A stretch of 64,000 nt of DNA, taken from positions 2,414,001-2,478,000 of the forward strand of contig NC_014472.1 of assembly GCF_000153165.2 (NCBI RefSeq), given 5' to 3'. This document shows positions 8,310-16,493 of the stretch, one piece after another. Numbering within the stretch: the first letter of the stretch is position 1; every line of letters begins with the position of its first letter. The notes under the pieces are model-generated. The model saw nothing but the letters and a program-made list of their open reading frames with translations, was not told where the DNA came from and did no database searches. The position numbers and the translations under genes were made by a program. Origin of the DNA: Maribacter sp. HTCC2170. GTDB taxonomy: Bacteria; Bacteroidota; Bacteroidia; Flavobacteriales; Flavobacteriaceae.

Positions 8310-10013
8310 TTATTCTTTAGCCTTCTTTCTTTTCTTTCTAAAAAAGTCAAAGACGAACCAACCAGCCAAAACAATTAGAAAATACTTGAAGTAAGATATA
8401 GGTTCTCCGTTACCATGAACTGTTGTAAAAACACGATCCCAACGTATGCTCCAGTTTTTCCACCCGTCTCTAAAGTTGTCTATACTCATCCAAATGAAAA
8501 TAGGAGTTCCCACGATATGGTTGTCAGGTACAAAACCCCAGGTTCTACTATCTTCAGAATGATCGCGATTATCACCCATCATCCAATAATAATCTTGTTT
8601 AAATGTATAGGTGTCGGTCACTTGACCATTAATACTGATTTGATTGCCATTTACCGAAATTGTGTTACCCTCATAATCCTTTATAATCTTTTTGTAAACG
8701 GGTAGAACCTCTAAATTTATAGGAACGGTCTTTCCTTCTTCAGGAATATAGATTGGACCAAAATTATCATTGTTCCATGCATAGGAGTTGTCCTGCGGGA
8801 AAATATTATACCCGGTTAGGCCTTTTGGCTCAATGATTTTTACAACCGAATCAATAGCAGCATTGTTGCGCAGAGTCTCGGCTAATTCTTCTGTTATGGT
8901 CAATACTCTTTGTCTATCGGTCTGTTCTTTTAATGATAGACCTGCATTCCTAATGACTTTTGTTGGGATGCCTAGATGCTTTGTAATCAATTCTATATTT
9001 CCAGAACTTCCCCTTCGACTTCCCAAAAGATATTTACTTATTTGATCGAATTGATTTTGATTCAATTGTTGGGTTACATAAATTCTATTAAAGTCAGTAA
9101 CACCAGTCTCTTTTAGCAACCTTGATGAAACTCCTTTTTGGGAATAGGCATTGTAATCATATTGGGGCAAGGCCCTATCCGGTAAAACGGTTTGTTCGCC
9201 ATTTATATGAACATAGCCATCTATTACCTTAAGTGAATCGCCCGGTACCCCAACGCACCGTTTCACATAATTCGATTTTTTGTCGATTGGTTTTTTGACC
9301 CCCTTCTCTTTCTTGAAAAAGATACGAACAGTATCAGCTGGCCAGCTAAAAACAACGATTTCATTTCTTTTTATTTTTTTAAACCCCGGCAGCCTAAAAT
9401 ATGGCAGTTGCGGTTTATTTAGATATGACCTAACCCCAAGACCAGGTATAGTATCGTGTACCATAGGTGCAGCAACGGTGGTCATTGGTGCTCGAGCACC
9501 ATAATGGAATTTACTCACGAAAAGAAAATCACCAACTCTAAGTGTTTTTTCCAATGAGCCTGTTGGGATTACGTAGGGTTGTATAAAATAAGTGTGAACC
9601 AAAGTAGCAGCAACAACGGCAAAAACTATGGAGCTTACCCATTCACCCAATGCCGTTCTAGGATGTAAACTGCGGCCTTCAACATATTTTACGTCCAACG
9701 CATAATTCACATAAAAAATGTAGAAACCTAGCGTGAGCACAACGAGCCAGGACTCCAATTGGCTGTTTCTACCAAAACTTCTAATCGTCTCTACCCATAT
9801 GACAGGAAACATCAACAAATTTATAATGGGAATAAACAGCAAAATCACCCACCATTTTGGACGATTAATGATTTGCATTAATACAATCGCATTATAAATA
9901 GGAATAGCAGCTTCCCAAGCTTTTCTACCTGCTTTTACATATAATTTCCAGGTCCCTAAAAAATGAATGACCTGAATAATCAAAATAAAAATAATCCACT
10001 GGGTACCGTTCAT
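8310..10013 (-). CDS. lepB: Signal peptidase I, long Bacteroidota form
   Basis: This 567-residue protein is much longer than E. coli LepB (324). The N-terminal 110 residues form extra membrane segments. The catalytic region has the nucleophile Ser153 in PTGSLEKT, the general-base Lys251 in YVKRCVGVPGDS, and box E GDNRDHSEDSR at 480-490. It removes Sec/Tat signal peptides on the periplasmic side. Between box D and box E lies an insertion of about 170 residues (about 275-440), typical of the phylum, of unknown role. It belongs to the parA-dapB operon, 98 bases after dapB. Confidence 0.96.
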   Translation of the reverse strand: MNGTQWIIFILIIQVIHFLGTWKLYVKAGRKAWEAAIPIYNAIVLMQIINRPKWWVILLFIPIINLLMFPVIWVETIRSFGRNSQLESWLVVLTLGFYIFYVNYALDVKYVEGRSLHPRTALGEWVSSIVFAVVAATLVHTYFIQPYVIPTGSLEKTLRVGDFLFVSKFHYGARAPMTTVAAPMVHDTIPGLGVRSYLNKPQLPYFRLPGFKKIKRNEIVVFSWPADTVRIFFKKEKGVKKPIDKKSNYVKRCVGVPGDSLKVIDGYVHINGEQTVLPDRALPQYDYNAYSQKGVSSRLLKETGVTDFNRIYVTQQLNQNQFDQISKYLLGSRRGSSGNIELITKHLGIPTKVIRNAGLSLKEQTDRQRVLTITEELAETLRNNAAIDSVVKIIEPKGLTGYNIFPQDNSYAWNNDNFGPIYIPEEGKTVPINLEVLPVYKKIIKDYEGNTISVNGNQISINGQVTDTYTFKQDYYWMMGDNRDHSEDSRTWGFVPDNHIVGTPIFIWMSIDNFRDGWKNWSIRWDRVFTTVHGNGEPISYFKYFLIVLAGWFVFDFFRKKRKKAKE

Positions 10014-10111
10014 GTAATATTAATATTAAGGTTTGCTTAACCGTTATTTTTTGAAATATTTACTCAATTGCTATGCAATTAAGTGCTTTTATGTCTTATT
10101 TATTGTATTTG

Positions 10112-10813
10112 TTAACCAAGGTTTAACACATCGCGCATTGAAAATACTCCAGTTTTTCCAATAATCCATTCTGCAGCAACTACGGCGCCAAGGGCAAAAC
10201 CTTCGCGATTATGGGCAGCGTGTTTAATCTCAATACTATCCACTTTGCTTTCATATTCAACAGTATGGGTACCTGGAACCGCATCAATTCTTTTAGACTC
10301 GATTTTAATTTCATTTGCGCCACCTTCATCAAGGCTCCATTTCTTATATTTTGAATTGGCAATGACGCCTTCTGCTAAAGTAATTGCTGTTCCACTTGGA
10401 GCATCCAGTTTCTGGGCATGATGGATTTCTTCCATATTTACTTTATACTGCTCCAGATTTTTCATCATTTTGGCCAAATACTCATTTAATTCAAAAAACA
10501 TATTAACTCCTAAGCTGTAATTAGAGGCATATATAAATGCCCCTTTTTGCTCAATGCAATAGGCTACGGCGTTGTCATAATTGTCAAGCCAACCTGTTGT
10601 ACCTGAGATTATTGGAACATTGTTCTTTATACAATGTTTAATATTATCATAAGCCGCTGAAGGCATGCTGAAATCAATCGCAACATCCATAGTTGTAAAG
10701 TCAATTTCAGAAGAATCAACATCAATTTTGGCTACTATATTGTGGCCCCTGTCCAAAGCAACTTGTTCAATCATCTTACCCATTTTCCCGTATCCGAACA
10801 AGGCTATATTCAT
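10112..10813 (-). CDS. dapB: 4-hydroxy-tetrahydrodipicolinate reductase
   Basis: DapB (233 residues) reduces hydroxy-tetrahydrodipicolinate with NAD(P)H in the diaminopimelate/lysine pathway, feeding peptidoglycan synthesis. The N-terminal Rossmann loop is GYGKMGKMI. The signature HHAQKLDAPSGTAI holds the catalytic His and Lys. Length is slightly short (E. coli 273), as is usual in this phylum. The gene starts 4 bases after the DUF5683 stop and lies between parB and lepB, a conserved flavobacterial order. Confidence 0.96.
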   Translation of the reverse strand: MNIALFGYGKMGKMIEQVALDRGHNIVAKIDVDSSEIDFTTMDVAIDFSMPSAAYDNIKHCIKNNVPIISGTTGWLDNYDNAVAYCIEQKGAFIYASNYSLGVNMFFELNEYLAKMMKNLEQYKVNMEEIHHAQKLDAPSGTAITLAEGVIANSKYKKWSLDEGGANEIKIESKRIDAVPGTHTVEYESKVDSIEIKHAAHNREGFALGAVVAAEWIIGKTGVFSMRDVLNLG

Positions 10814-10817
10814 AGAA

Positions 10818-11465
10818 CTAAAATTTAATGGTAAAGGCGATCCCGTAGTCAGGATTATTGGTTATTGGATTTAAATCTAAAAATGGTTTAACGTCCATAC
10901 TTAAATCTTCATCTATATTGAACTGCTTTAGATGAGCATCAACATTAGCATCAATAATGTTTAGTGCGTACATGGCTATCGTTATTACCAATGCCAAGTC
11001 CCGATCAGTTTGATAACGCTCTTGCTGCTTTTCCAAATCACCCATATCTAAATCTGGATCTTCGCCGACCGCATTGTCCCCGTTAATATCATAAAATTCA
11101 TCATCCGTGAATCCTGCCTGTCTTCTTTTAAAAGCTGTTCTGAAACGATCGTAAAGATCATCATTATAGGTGTAGGCATAAACCCCAGTTCCTATTACAG
11201 CATATACTATTGGCACTTTCCAGTACCGTTTGTTGTAAACTTGCCCAAGTCCAGGTAAAACAGCTGAATAGAATGCTGCCTTACTGGGAGCCAAAGGGTT
11301 CATAACTTTCCTTTTTGTAAATACGGAATCCTGGATAACAATACCCTCTTGATTTAAAACCATTTTTAAGGAGTCCTTCGCGGTTGGAGTTGAATCTTTG
11401 TCCTGCGCAAAAGAAATGCACATAAACAAAAAGGAACATACAAATGTTGTGAGGGTCTTATTCAC
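10818..11465 (-). CDS. DUF5683 domain exported/membrane protein
   Basis: This 215-residue protein begins with a cleavable signal peptide (MNKTLTTFVCSFLFMCISFAQ). A spacer follows, then a segment with PLAPSKAAFYSAVLPGLGQVYNKRYWK (two pieces: PLAPSKAAFYSAVLPGLGQ, then VYNKRYWK) and hydrophobic stretches near 85-105 and 150-165. The PGxGQ-Y-N/KxYWK pattern is the DUF5683/TM2-like signature. The protein is probably in the envelope; function is unknown. It overlaps parB by 8 bases and precedes dapB by 4, so it is cotranscribed with chromosome-segregation and cell-wall genes. Confidence 0.85.
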   Translation of the reverse strand: MNKTLTTFVCSFLFMCISFAQDKDSTPTAKDSLKMVLNQEGIVIQDSVFTKRKVMNPLAPSKAAFYSAVLPGLGQVYNKRYWKVPIVYAVIGTGVYAYTYNDDLYDRFRTAFKRRQAGFTDDEFYDINGDNAVGEDPDLDMGDLEKQQERYQTDRDLALVITIAMYALNIIDANVDAHLKQFNIDEDLSMDVKPFLDLNPITNNPDYGIAFTIKF

Positions 11466-12360
11466 CTACAATCATTTTTTTAATACGTTGGAATTCCTCT
11501 TCGGAATTAAAAGGAATCGTAATCTTGCCTTTGCCCTTTTCAGAAGCGTTTACAGCAACCTTTGTAGAGAGATGTTCGGTTAATTCCTTAGAAGCCTTTT
11601 TGGCAAAAACAGGTAAAACCGCAATTTTTCTAACTTCCTTCGAGTTTGTACCGCCTTCATGATATGCCTTAACGGCACGCTCGGTTTCACGAACAGAAAG
11701 ACTTTCACCAATTATTTTCTCATAGAGCGAAATTTGATCTTCTTTCTTCTCAATGTTCACCAAGGTTCTCCCATGACCCATACTTACGAAGCCATCGCGT
11801 ATACCTGTTTGTATTATTGGATCTAGTCGCAATAAACGCATATAGTTGGTGATCGTAGATCTTTTCTTACCAACACGTTCACTTAATTTTTCTTGGGTAA
11901 GTTGAATTTCATCAATGAGTCTTTGATAAGAAAGTGCTATTTCAATTGGGTCTAGGTCTTGACGTTGAATATTTTCTACCAAGGCCATTTCCAAAGACTC
12001 TTGGTCATTGGCGATTCGTATATATGCAGGAATGGTTTTAAGTCCAATCAACTTGGAAGCCCTAAAACGTCTTTCCCCTGAAACAAGTTGATATTTGTTG
12101 AAGTCTAACTTACGTACCGTAATAGGTTGAATAACTCCAAGTTCCCGAATAGAGGTTGCAAGTTCTTGCAACGCTTCATCATTAAAATTGGAGCGGGGTT
12201 GAAAAGGATTTACCTCAATTGCATCAACATCCAATTCCACTATATTGCCTACAACCTTGTCCGCATTCTTGTCAGATGCAGACTTAATATCATTTTCAGG
12301 ATCTTTCAACAGGGCTGATAACCCTCTGCCCAGTGCCTGTTTTTTTGTTGCTTTCGCCAT
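11458..12360 (-). CDS. parB: ParB/Spo0J chromosome partition protein
   Basis: This 300-residue protein starts with the ParA-interacting GRGLSALL motif. The ParB CTPase domain follows, with ELDVDAIEVNPFQPR (about 42-56) and GERRFRASKL (about 96-105). Next come a helix-turn-helix (LTQEKLSERVGKKRSTITNY) and a C-terminal dimerisation region. ParB loads at parS sites and spreads as a CTP-dependent clamp. It sits directly after parA (no gap). No parS-like palindrome (TGTTNCACGTGNAACA type) was noticed nearby. Confidence 0.96.
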   Translation of the reverse strand: MAKATKKQALGRGLSALLKDPENDIKSASDKNADKVVGNIVELDVDAIEVNPFQPRSNFNDEALQELATSIRELGVIQPITVRKLDFNKYQLVSGERRFRASKLIGLKTIPAYIRIANDQESLEMALVENIQRQDLDPIEIALSYQRLIDEIQLTQEKLSERVGKKRSTITNYMRLLRLDPIIQTGIRDGFVSMGHGRTLVNIEKKEDQISLYEKIIGESLSVRETERAVKAYHEGGTNSKEVRKIAVLPVFAKKASKELTEHLSTKVAVNASEKGKGKITIPFNSEEEFQRIKKMIVGE

Positions 12361-13134
12361 TTATACGGTCTCCTTGTTTTTTTTCAATAGTTCATTTGCC
12401 ATATTCAGGTAGTTGGAAGCGCCTTTACTGCTTGCATCATATTTGATGATGCTTTCCCCATAACTTGGTGCCTCACTCAAACGAACGTTGCGCTGTATTA
12501 TGGTTTCGAATACCATATCGGCAAAGTGCTTGCGAACCTCCTCAACAACCTGATTTGAAAGACGTAACCTTGAATCGAACATAGTCAATAAAAGTCCCTC
12601 TATGTCCAAATCCGGATTATGTATTTTCTGAACACTTTTAATTGTGTTTAAAAGTTTGCCCAGCCCTTCCAAAGCAAAATACTCACATTGAATGGGAATA
12701 ATCACAGAATCGGCTGCTGTTAGTGCATTTAAGGTCAATAACCCCAATGAAGGTGCACAATCTATGAGAATAAAATCATAGTGGTTTTTAAGGTCCAAAA
12801 TGGCCTTTTTCATCATGTATTCCCTTTCATCCTTATCAACCAATTCAATCTCAATAGCAACAAGGTCTATATGTGATGGTATCAAATCCAAATTTGGTGA
12901 ATCTGTTGGTATGATAGTCTCTTTAGCAGTTTTTGTATGTTCCAACAACTGGTAAGTACCATTCTCTACACCTTCAACATCAATTCCCAATCCAGAGGTC
13001 GCATTAGCCTGGGGGTCGGCATCAATGAGAAGTACTTTTTTTTCCAGAACACCTAACGAGGCAGCTAGGTTAACGGTTGTTGTGGTTTTACCCACTCCAC
13101 CTTTCTGATTTGCAATAGCAATTATCTTGCCCAT
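12361..13134 (-). CDS. parA: ParA/Soj chromosome partition ATPase
   Basis: This 257-residue protein has the deviant Walker A motif KGGVGKTTTT at 11-20, LLIDADPQANAT, and the Walker B-like FILIDCAPSLG. These are characteristic of the ParA/Soj/MinD superfamily. It drives origin segregation with ParB. It is the first gene of the operon running through parB, DUF5683, dapB, lepB, WbqC and DUF6122. The 155-base upstream gap (13135-13289) to the orphan mutA stop has no clear TAnnTTTG box or terminator. Confidence 0.96.
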   Translation of the reverse strand: MGKIIAIANQKGGVGKTTTTVNLAASLGVLEKKVLLIDADPQANATSGLGIDVEGVENGTYQLLEHTKTAKETIIPTDSPNLDLIPSHIDLVAIEIELVDKDEREYMMKKAILDLKNHYDFILIDCAPSLGLLTLNALTAADSVIIPIQCEYFALEGLGKLLNTIKSVQKIHNPDLDIEGLLLTMFDSRLRLSNQVVEEVRKHFADMVFETIIQRNVRLSEAPSYGESIIKYDASSKGASNYLNMANELLKKNKETV

Positions 13135-13289
13135 AATTGTAGTAAGTTAGGGGTTAAAAATACAATTATTTATGGCGTTAGAAAATGTATTTTGTTAACA
13201 CAAAGTGAATAACTACGGTGCTATGCGTTAAATTGAGTTAAAGTTGTATAACTAAACTCCCTATCATGATTTCTTTTGATTTTTGTTGC

Positions 13290-14678
13290 TCATTCTTTTT
13301 GCAATCGCTTTTTTTCGAACTCCTCGGCTAATCGTTTGGGAACTATTGGTTCCAAGAGTGTTTTTCGGGCTTTTGTCTTTAAGAAGGGATAAATCTGAAT
13401 CTCTTCTTTCATACCGTCCATTTGGTTAAGATACTTATTGCTTCCTACTAATATTTTTTCTTTTTTGTTGAACTGTATTTGTTCTTTTTTTGCAGAATCC
13501 TTTATTTTTTTCTGGATATTATGTGCTTTCAGTTGTTTTAGAAACCCTCCACCGGCCTCAATACTTTTAAATATGGTCAAAGCCTTTTCAGCCATTTGTT
13601 CTGTCAGGCTTTCAATATAATATGAACCGTCAGATGGGTTGCTTACTTTTTTAAGATAAGCTTCTTCCTTTATGATCAATAACTGGTTGAGACTTATTCT
13701 TTCAGAAAATTCATTGTCCTTACTAAAAACTGCATCATAAGTTTTGGAATGAATCGTATTCGCCCCTCCCAGAACGCCCGACATATATTCGGTCGTAGTT
13801 CTTAGCATATTAACATATGGATCATAAAGTGTTTTGTTCCTCGTGGTAGGGGTTGCTACAATATGGCAATCTGTATCTAGGTCATATTTGGCAGATAGTG
13901 TCTTCCAAAGTACTCGTAACGCTCTTAGTTTTGCAATTTCAAAGAAATAGTTTGAGTCAATTGAAACCTTAAAAGTGATATCAAAAATGGGTGTTAGGCT
14001 GTTTTTTTTAGCAAAAAAAAGATACTCATTAGCATGTGCCAAGGCATAAGCCAATTGTTGTACCCGGTTCGCTCCAGCATTTTGATAGAGTGATACGTCA
14101 ACACTCAAAGATTTGATTCCGACTGCGGTCAAATCATCTTTCAAAATTTTGGTAAGGATTTCGTGGTCCCTATTCAAATTATGAAACCAATTGCCATTGC
14201 GGGCCAAGTTCCCAATTATGTCAATATTTAAAGTGATATTCGCCTTTTTAGTGCCAACATACCTCTTTATTTGTTGAATATAATCATGGGACAAAAATTG
14301 CATTTCAAAATGAATACTGGCTGAGGCCAACTCAATACCGTGTAATAAAATGTCAATTTTGATTTTCTCCGATGGAATCAGGAATACTATACTGTCAGCG
14401 CCTCGCCCCAATGCTTTTAGTGCCTTTTTATTAGCTGGTTTTTCATTGCCGACATATATATGTTGTCCTACCTTACATTGAGGAATCGAGCTTGTTTCGG
14501 CAAGATTTTTTCCTTGAAGGTCGTCTTGGTGATAAAAAGGTTTTACTGAAATATTTTCTGGAGAATCCCAAATCAAAGTTTTGTTGTAATCGGCACCTTT
14601 CAGGTCAAACTGAATACGTTGTTTCCATGCCTTTGAGGAAGTAGGGTCAAACTCTTCGAACAAATCATTATTCTCCAT
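13290..14678 (-). CDS. mutA: Methylmalonyl-CoA mutase small (beta) subunit paralogue, short form without a neighbouring large subunit
   Basis: This 462-residue protein is homologous to the first three-quarters of the 605-residue MutA at 21657-23474: both begin with an FDLKGAD/DLKGADF-type motif and share SxxGANxxQxxAY and an NPxDGSYYIE box near the end. It is the substrate-side TIM barrel only. The copy stops just where the degenerate cobalamin-type domain of the other begins. Small subunits do not catalyse; they pair with MutB. No large-subunit gene follows, because parA starts 155 bases away. The start overlaps divIC by 11 bases, a link typical of flavobacteria. It may pair with MutB at 23471 or have another role. 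Confidence 0.87.
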   Translation of the reverse strand: MENNDLFEEFDPTSSKAWKQRIQFDLKGADYNKTLIWDSPENISVKPFYHQDDLQGKNLAETSSIPQCKVGQHIYVGNEKPANKKALKALGRGADSIVFLIPSEKIKIDILLHGIELASASIHFEMQFLSHDYIQQIKRYVGTKKANITLNIDIIGNLARNGNWFHNLNRDHEILTKILKDDLTAVGIKSLSVDVSLYQNAGANRVQQLAYALAHANEYLFFAKKNSLTPIFDITFKVSIDSNYFFEIAKLRALRVLWKTLSAKYDLDTDCHIVATPTTRNKTLYDPYVNMLRTTTEYMSGVLGGANTIHSKTYDAVFSKDNEFSERISLNQLLIIKEEAYLKKVSNPSDGSYYIESLTEQMAEKALTIFKSIEAGGGFLKQLKAHNIQKKIKDSAKKEQIQFNKKEKILVGSNKYLNQMDGMKEEIQIYPFLKTKARKTLLEPIVPKRLAEEFEKKRLQKE

Positions 14679-15003
14679 GTTTTTTGTTCTTTAGACTATC
14701 CTCGTACTCGATTAAATAAATCTCTTCGTTCTTCTTCTTAAGGTAATATTGCTCCCTAGCAAATTTTTCCAATTCACTGGTGTCAGATAACTTTTCGATT
14801 ATCTTTTTATCCTTTTCAATTTCATTGTGCAAAAATTCTTGGGTTTTTTCAAGATTTTTGATTTCTTTTTTCAACTCTTTATGAATGAGAAAAGAGTTTG
14901 TGTCAAAGAACAGCATCCAAACAACAAAAGCGGTTAACACCAATACATAAATATTGGTAAGAATGGAAAACCATTTTTTCTTTTTAAGTTTTTTTAAGCT
15001 CAT
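14668..15003 (-). CDS. Septum formation initiator, DivIC/FtsB family
   Basis: This 111-residue single-span protein has a short Lys-rich cytoplasmic N-terminus, a transmembrane helix (about 15-33), a coiled coil (about 40-75, e.g. KELKKEIKNLEKTQEFLHNE) and the family motif EKFAREQYYLKKKNEEIYLIEY. DivIC/FtsB assembles with FtsL and FtsQ/DivIB at the divisome and activates septal wall synthesis. It lies between udk (6-base gap) and the orphan mutA (11-base overlap). Confidence 0.92.
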   Translation of the reverse strand: MSLKKLKKKKWFSILTNIYVLVLTAFVVWMLFFDTNSFLIHKELKKEIKNLEKTQEFLHNEIEKDKKIIEKLSDTSELEKFAREQYYLKKKNEEIYLIEYEDSLKNKKHGE

Positions 15004-15009
15004 ATTCCT

Positions 15010-15618
15010 TTAAGAAATTTTTTCTGCAATTATGGTACGTACAATATCTACGGCCACAGTATTGTATTTATTATTAGGGATTATAATATCCGCATATTCC
15101 TTGGTTGGCTCTATGAACTGGTCGTGCATTGGCTTTAGGGTTGATTGATATTTGTTTATGGTCTCATCAAGTTCCCACCCTCGTTCATTTACATCTCTTT
15201 TCAATCTTCTGATCAATCGCTCATCAGAATCGGCATGTACATATATTTTAATATCGAACATGTCCCTTATTTTTGGATGGGTCAGAATCAAAATCCCTTC
15301 AACGATCATAACCTTACGGGCATGTGTGGGTATGGTCTTGTCTGTTCTATTGCATTCAATAAAAGAGTAGACAGGCTGCTGAATAGATTTGCCTGATTTC
15401 AAAGTGATTAAATGCTTTTCGAGTAAATCAAAATCTATAGATTGCGGATGATCGAAATTGGTTTTTTTTCTTTCAACTATTGATAAATGGGATAAATCGT
15501 TGTAATACGAGTCCTGTGAAATGACTCCTACTTCCTCTGCAGGCAACTCGTTGATGATTTGATTTACCACCGTGGTTTTTCCACATCCTGTGCCCCCTGC
15601 AATCCCTATAATCAACAT
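15010..15618 (-). CDS. udk: Uridine kinase
   Basis: This 202-residue cytoplasmic enzyme phosphorylates uridine/cytidine in pyrimidine salvage. The P-loop GIAGGTGCGKTT is at 5-16. DSYYNDLS with the substrate-binding Asp and Tyr follows, then NFDHPQSIDFDLL and the RRLKRDVNERG lid. Length matches E. coli Udk. First gene of a short minus-strand operon with divIC and the orphan mutA. A candidate -7 box on the minus strand lies at 15636-15643. Confidence 0.96.
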   Translation of the reverse strand: MLIIGIAGGTGCGKTTVVNQIINELPAEEVGVISQDSYYNDLSHLSIVERKKTNFDHPQSIDFDLLEKHLITLKSGKSIQQPVYSFIECNRTDKTIPTHARKVMIVEGILILTHPKIRDMFDIKIYVHADSDERLIRRLKRDVNERGWELDETINKYQSTLKPMHDQFIEPTKEYADIIIPNNKYNTVAVDIVRTIIAEKIS

Positions 15619-16039
15619 ACTTTATTAATTTGATTCAAAAATAATGATTTGGTATGAAACCTTATTGTTTTTGTCTAAAGCTTGCTCCAAAACCGAAGCA
15701 TTATTTTAGCTTGTCAGATTATTGATTTTTTGCATCCAATTATTTCAATTAAAACATACTGATATCAAATTGTTATGGATTTCACGTTTATATGATTAAA
15801 TTTTCTATAACTTTTAGAAGCAATTGTTGGGTAGATATGAACTATAACGATTTCGTTTGTCACATATAGAAAAAAGGGGCATTTAGCTACTTTTACCTTC
15901 ATTCATTTTATAACATAATATGACATCTGTCATGTATTTCAGGTCTAATACATAGTAATTTTGCCCAATAAATCAATTGAACAGAAAACAGAAAAAAATT
16001 CAGAAGCATTTATACTAAATATCAGAAAATTTTATAACC
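15619..16039. other. Divergent intergenic region between udk and the mce operon
   Basis: These 421 bases contain no gene, tRNA or repeat that I can support. Two TAnnTTTG boxes are visible: CAAAAATA at 15636-15643, which reads TATTTTTG on the minus strand 18 bases before udk, and TAATTTTG at 15956-15963 on the plus strand, 77 bases before mce. The remainder is low-complexity AT-rich sequence. No cobalamin riboswitch-like structure was recognised, although the operon downstream encodes a B12-dependent enzyme. Confidence 0.6.
15956..15963 (+). promoter_or_regulatory. Candidate -7 promoter box of the mce-mmd-mutAB operon
   Basis: TAATTTTG matches TAnnTTTG and leaves a leader of about 70 bases before the mce ATG at 16040. 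The -33 region shows only a weak TTTC. It is the sole good consensus box on the plus strand between udk and mce. Confidence 0.45.
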
Positions 16040-16447
16040 ATGAACATATCTCATATTGAACATATTGGAATAGCAGTAGAAAATCTAGAAGAGTCAATCA
16101 AGTATTACGAAGGGGTACTTGGATTAAAATGCTACGCTATTGAAGAGGTTGTTGATCAGAAAGTGAAAACAGCCTTTTTTTTAGTAGGCTCAACTAAGAT
16201 AGAATTATTAGAGAGCACCTCTCCTGATGGTCCTATTGGTAAGTTTATTGAGAAAAAAGGCCCGGGAATGCATCACATGGCGTTTGCTGTGAAAGATACC
16301 GATGAAGCTTTGAAAACTGCTGAGGAAAGAGGGGTTAGACTTATTGACAAGGTCTCGCGAAAAGGTGCTGAAGGATTAGAAATTGGGTTTCTTCACCCAA
16401 AATCAACCAATGGTGTATTGACCGAACTTTGTTCAAAGAAGGAATAA
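16040..16447 (+). CDS. mce: Methylmalonyl-CoA epimerase
   Basis: This 135-residue vicinal-oxygen-chelate enzyme interconverts (R)- and (S)-methylmalonyl-CoA. The metal ligands are visible: His of HIEHIGIAVENLEES (His9/12 region), GKFIEKKGPGMHHMAF with its His, and Glu in GVLTELCSKK at the C-terminus. It is the first gene of the 9.5-kb operon that ends with mutAB, and links the mutase product to the decarboxylase. A 46-base gap separates it from mmdA. Confidence 0.95.
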   Translation: MNISHIEHIGIAVENLEESIKYYEGVLGLKCYAIEEVVDQKVKTAFFLVGSTKIELLESTSPDGPIGKFIEKKGPGMHHMAFAVKDTDEALKTAEERGVRLIDKVSRKGAEGLEIGFLHPKSTNGVLTELCSKKE

Positions 16448-16493
16448 TAAGCTTAAAACAACATAAACAAGAATTAGTTAATCCAAGGGAATA

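Noticed and set aside
8294-8374. N-terminal extension of the WbqC protein
   Set aside because: It lies within lepB coding sequence. The conserved family start KTLIHPTYFPN begins at TTG 8293.
13135-13289. Possible parS site near parA
   Set aside because: No sequence close to TGTTNCACGTGNAACA found here; GTTAACA-type strings do not fit.
15619-16039. Possible cobalamin or other riboswitch before the mutase operon
   Set aside because: No B12-box-like conserved sequence or multi-stem structure could be recognised by eye.
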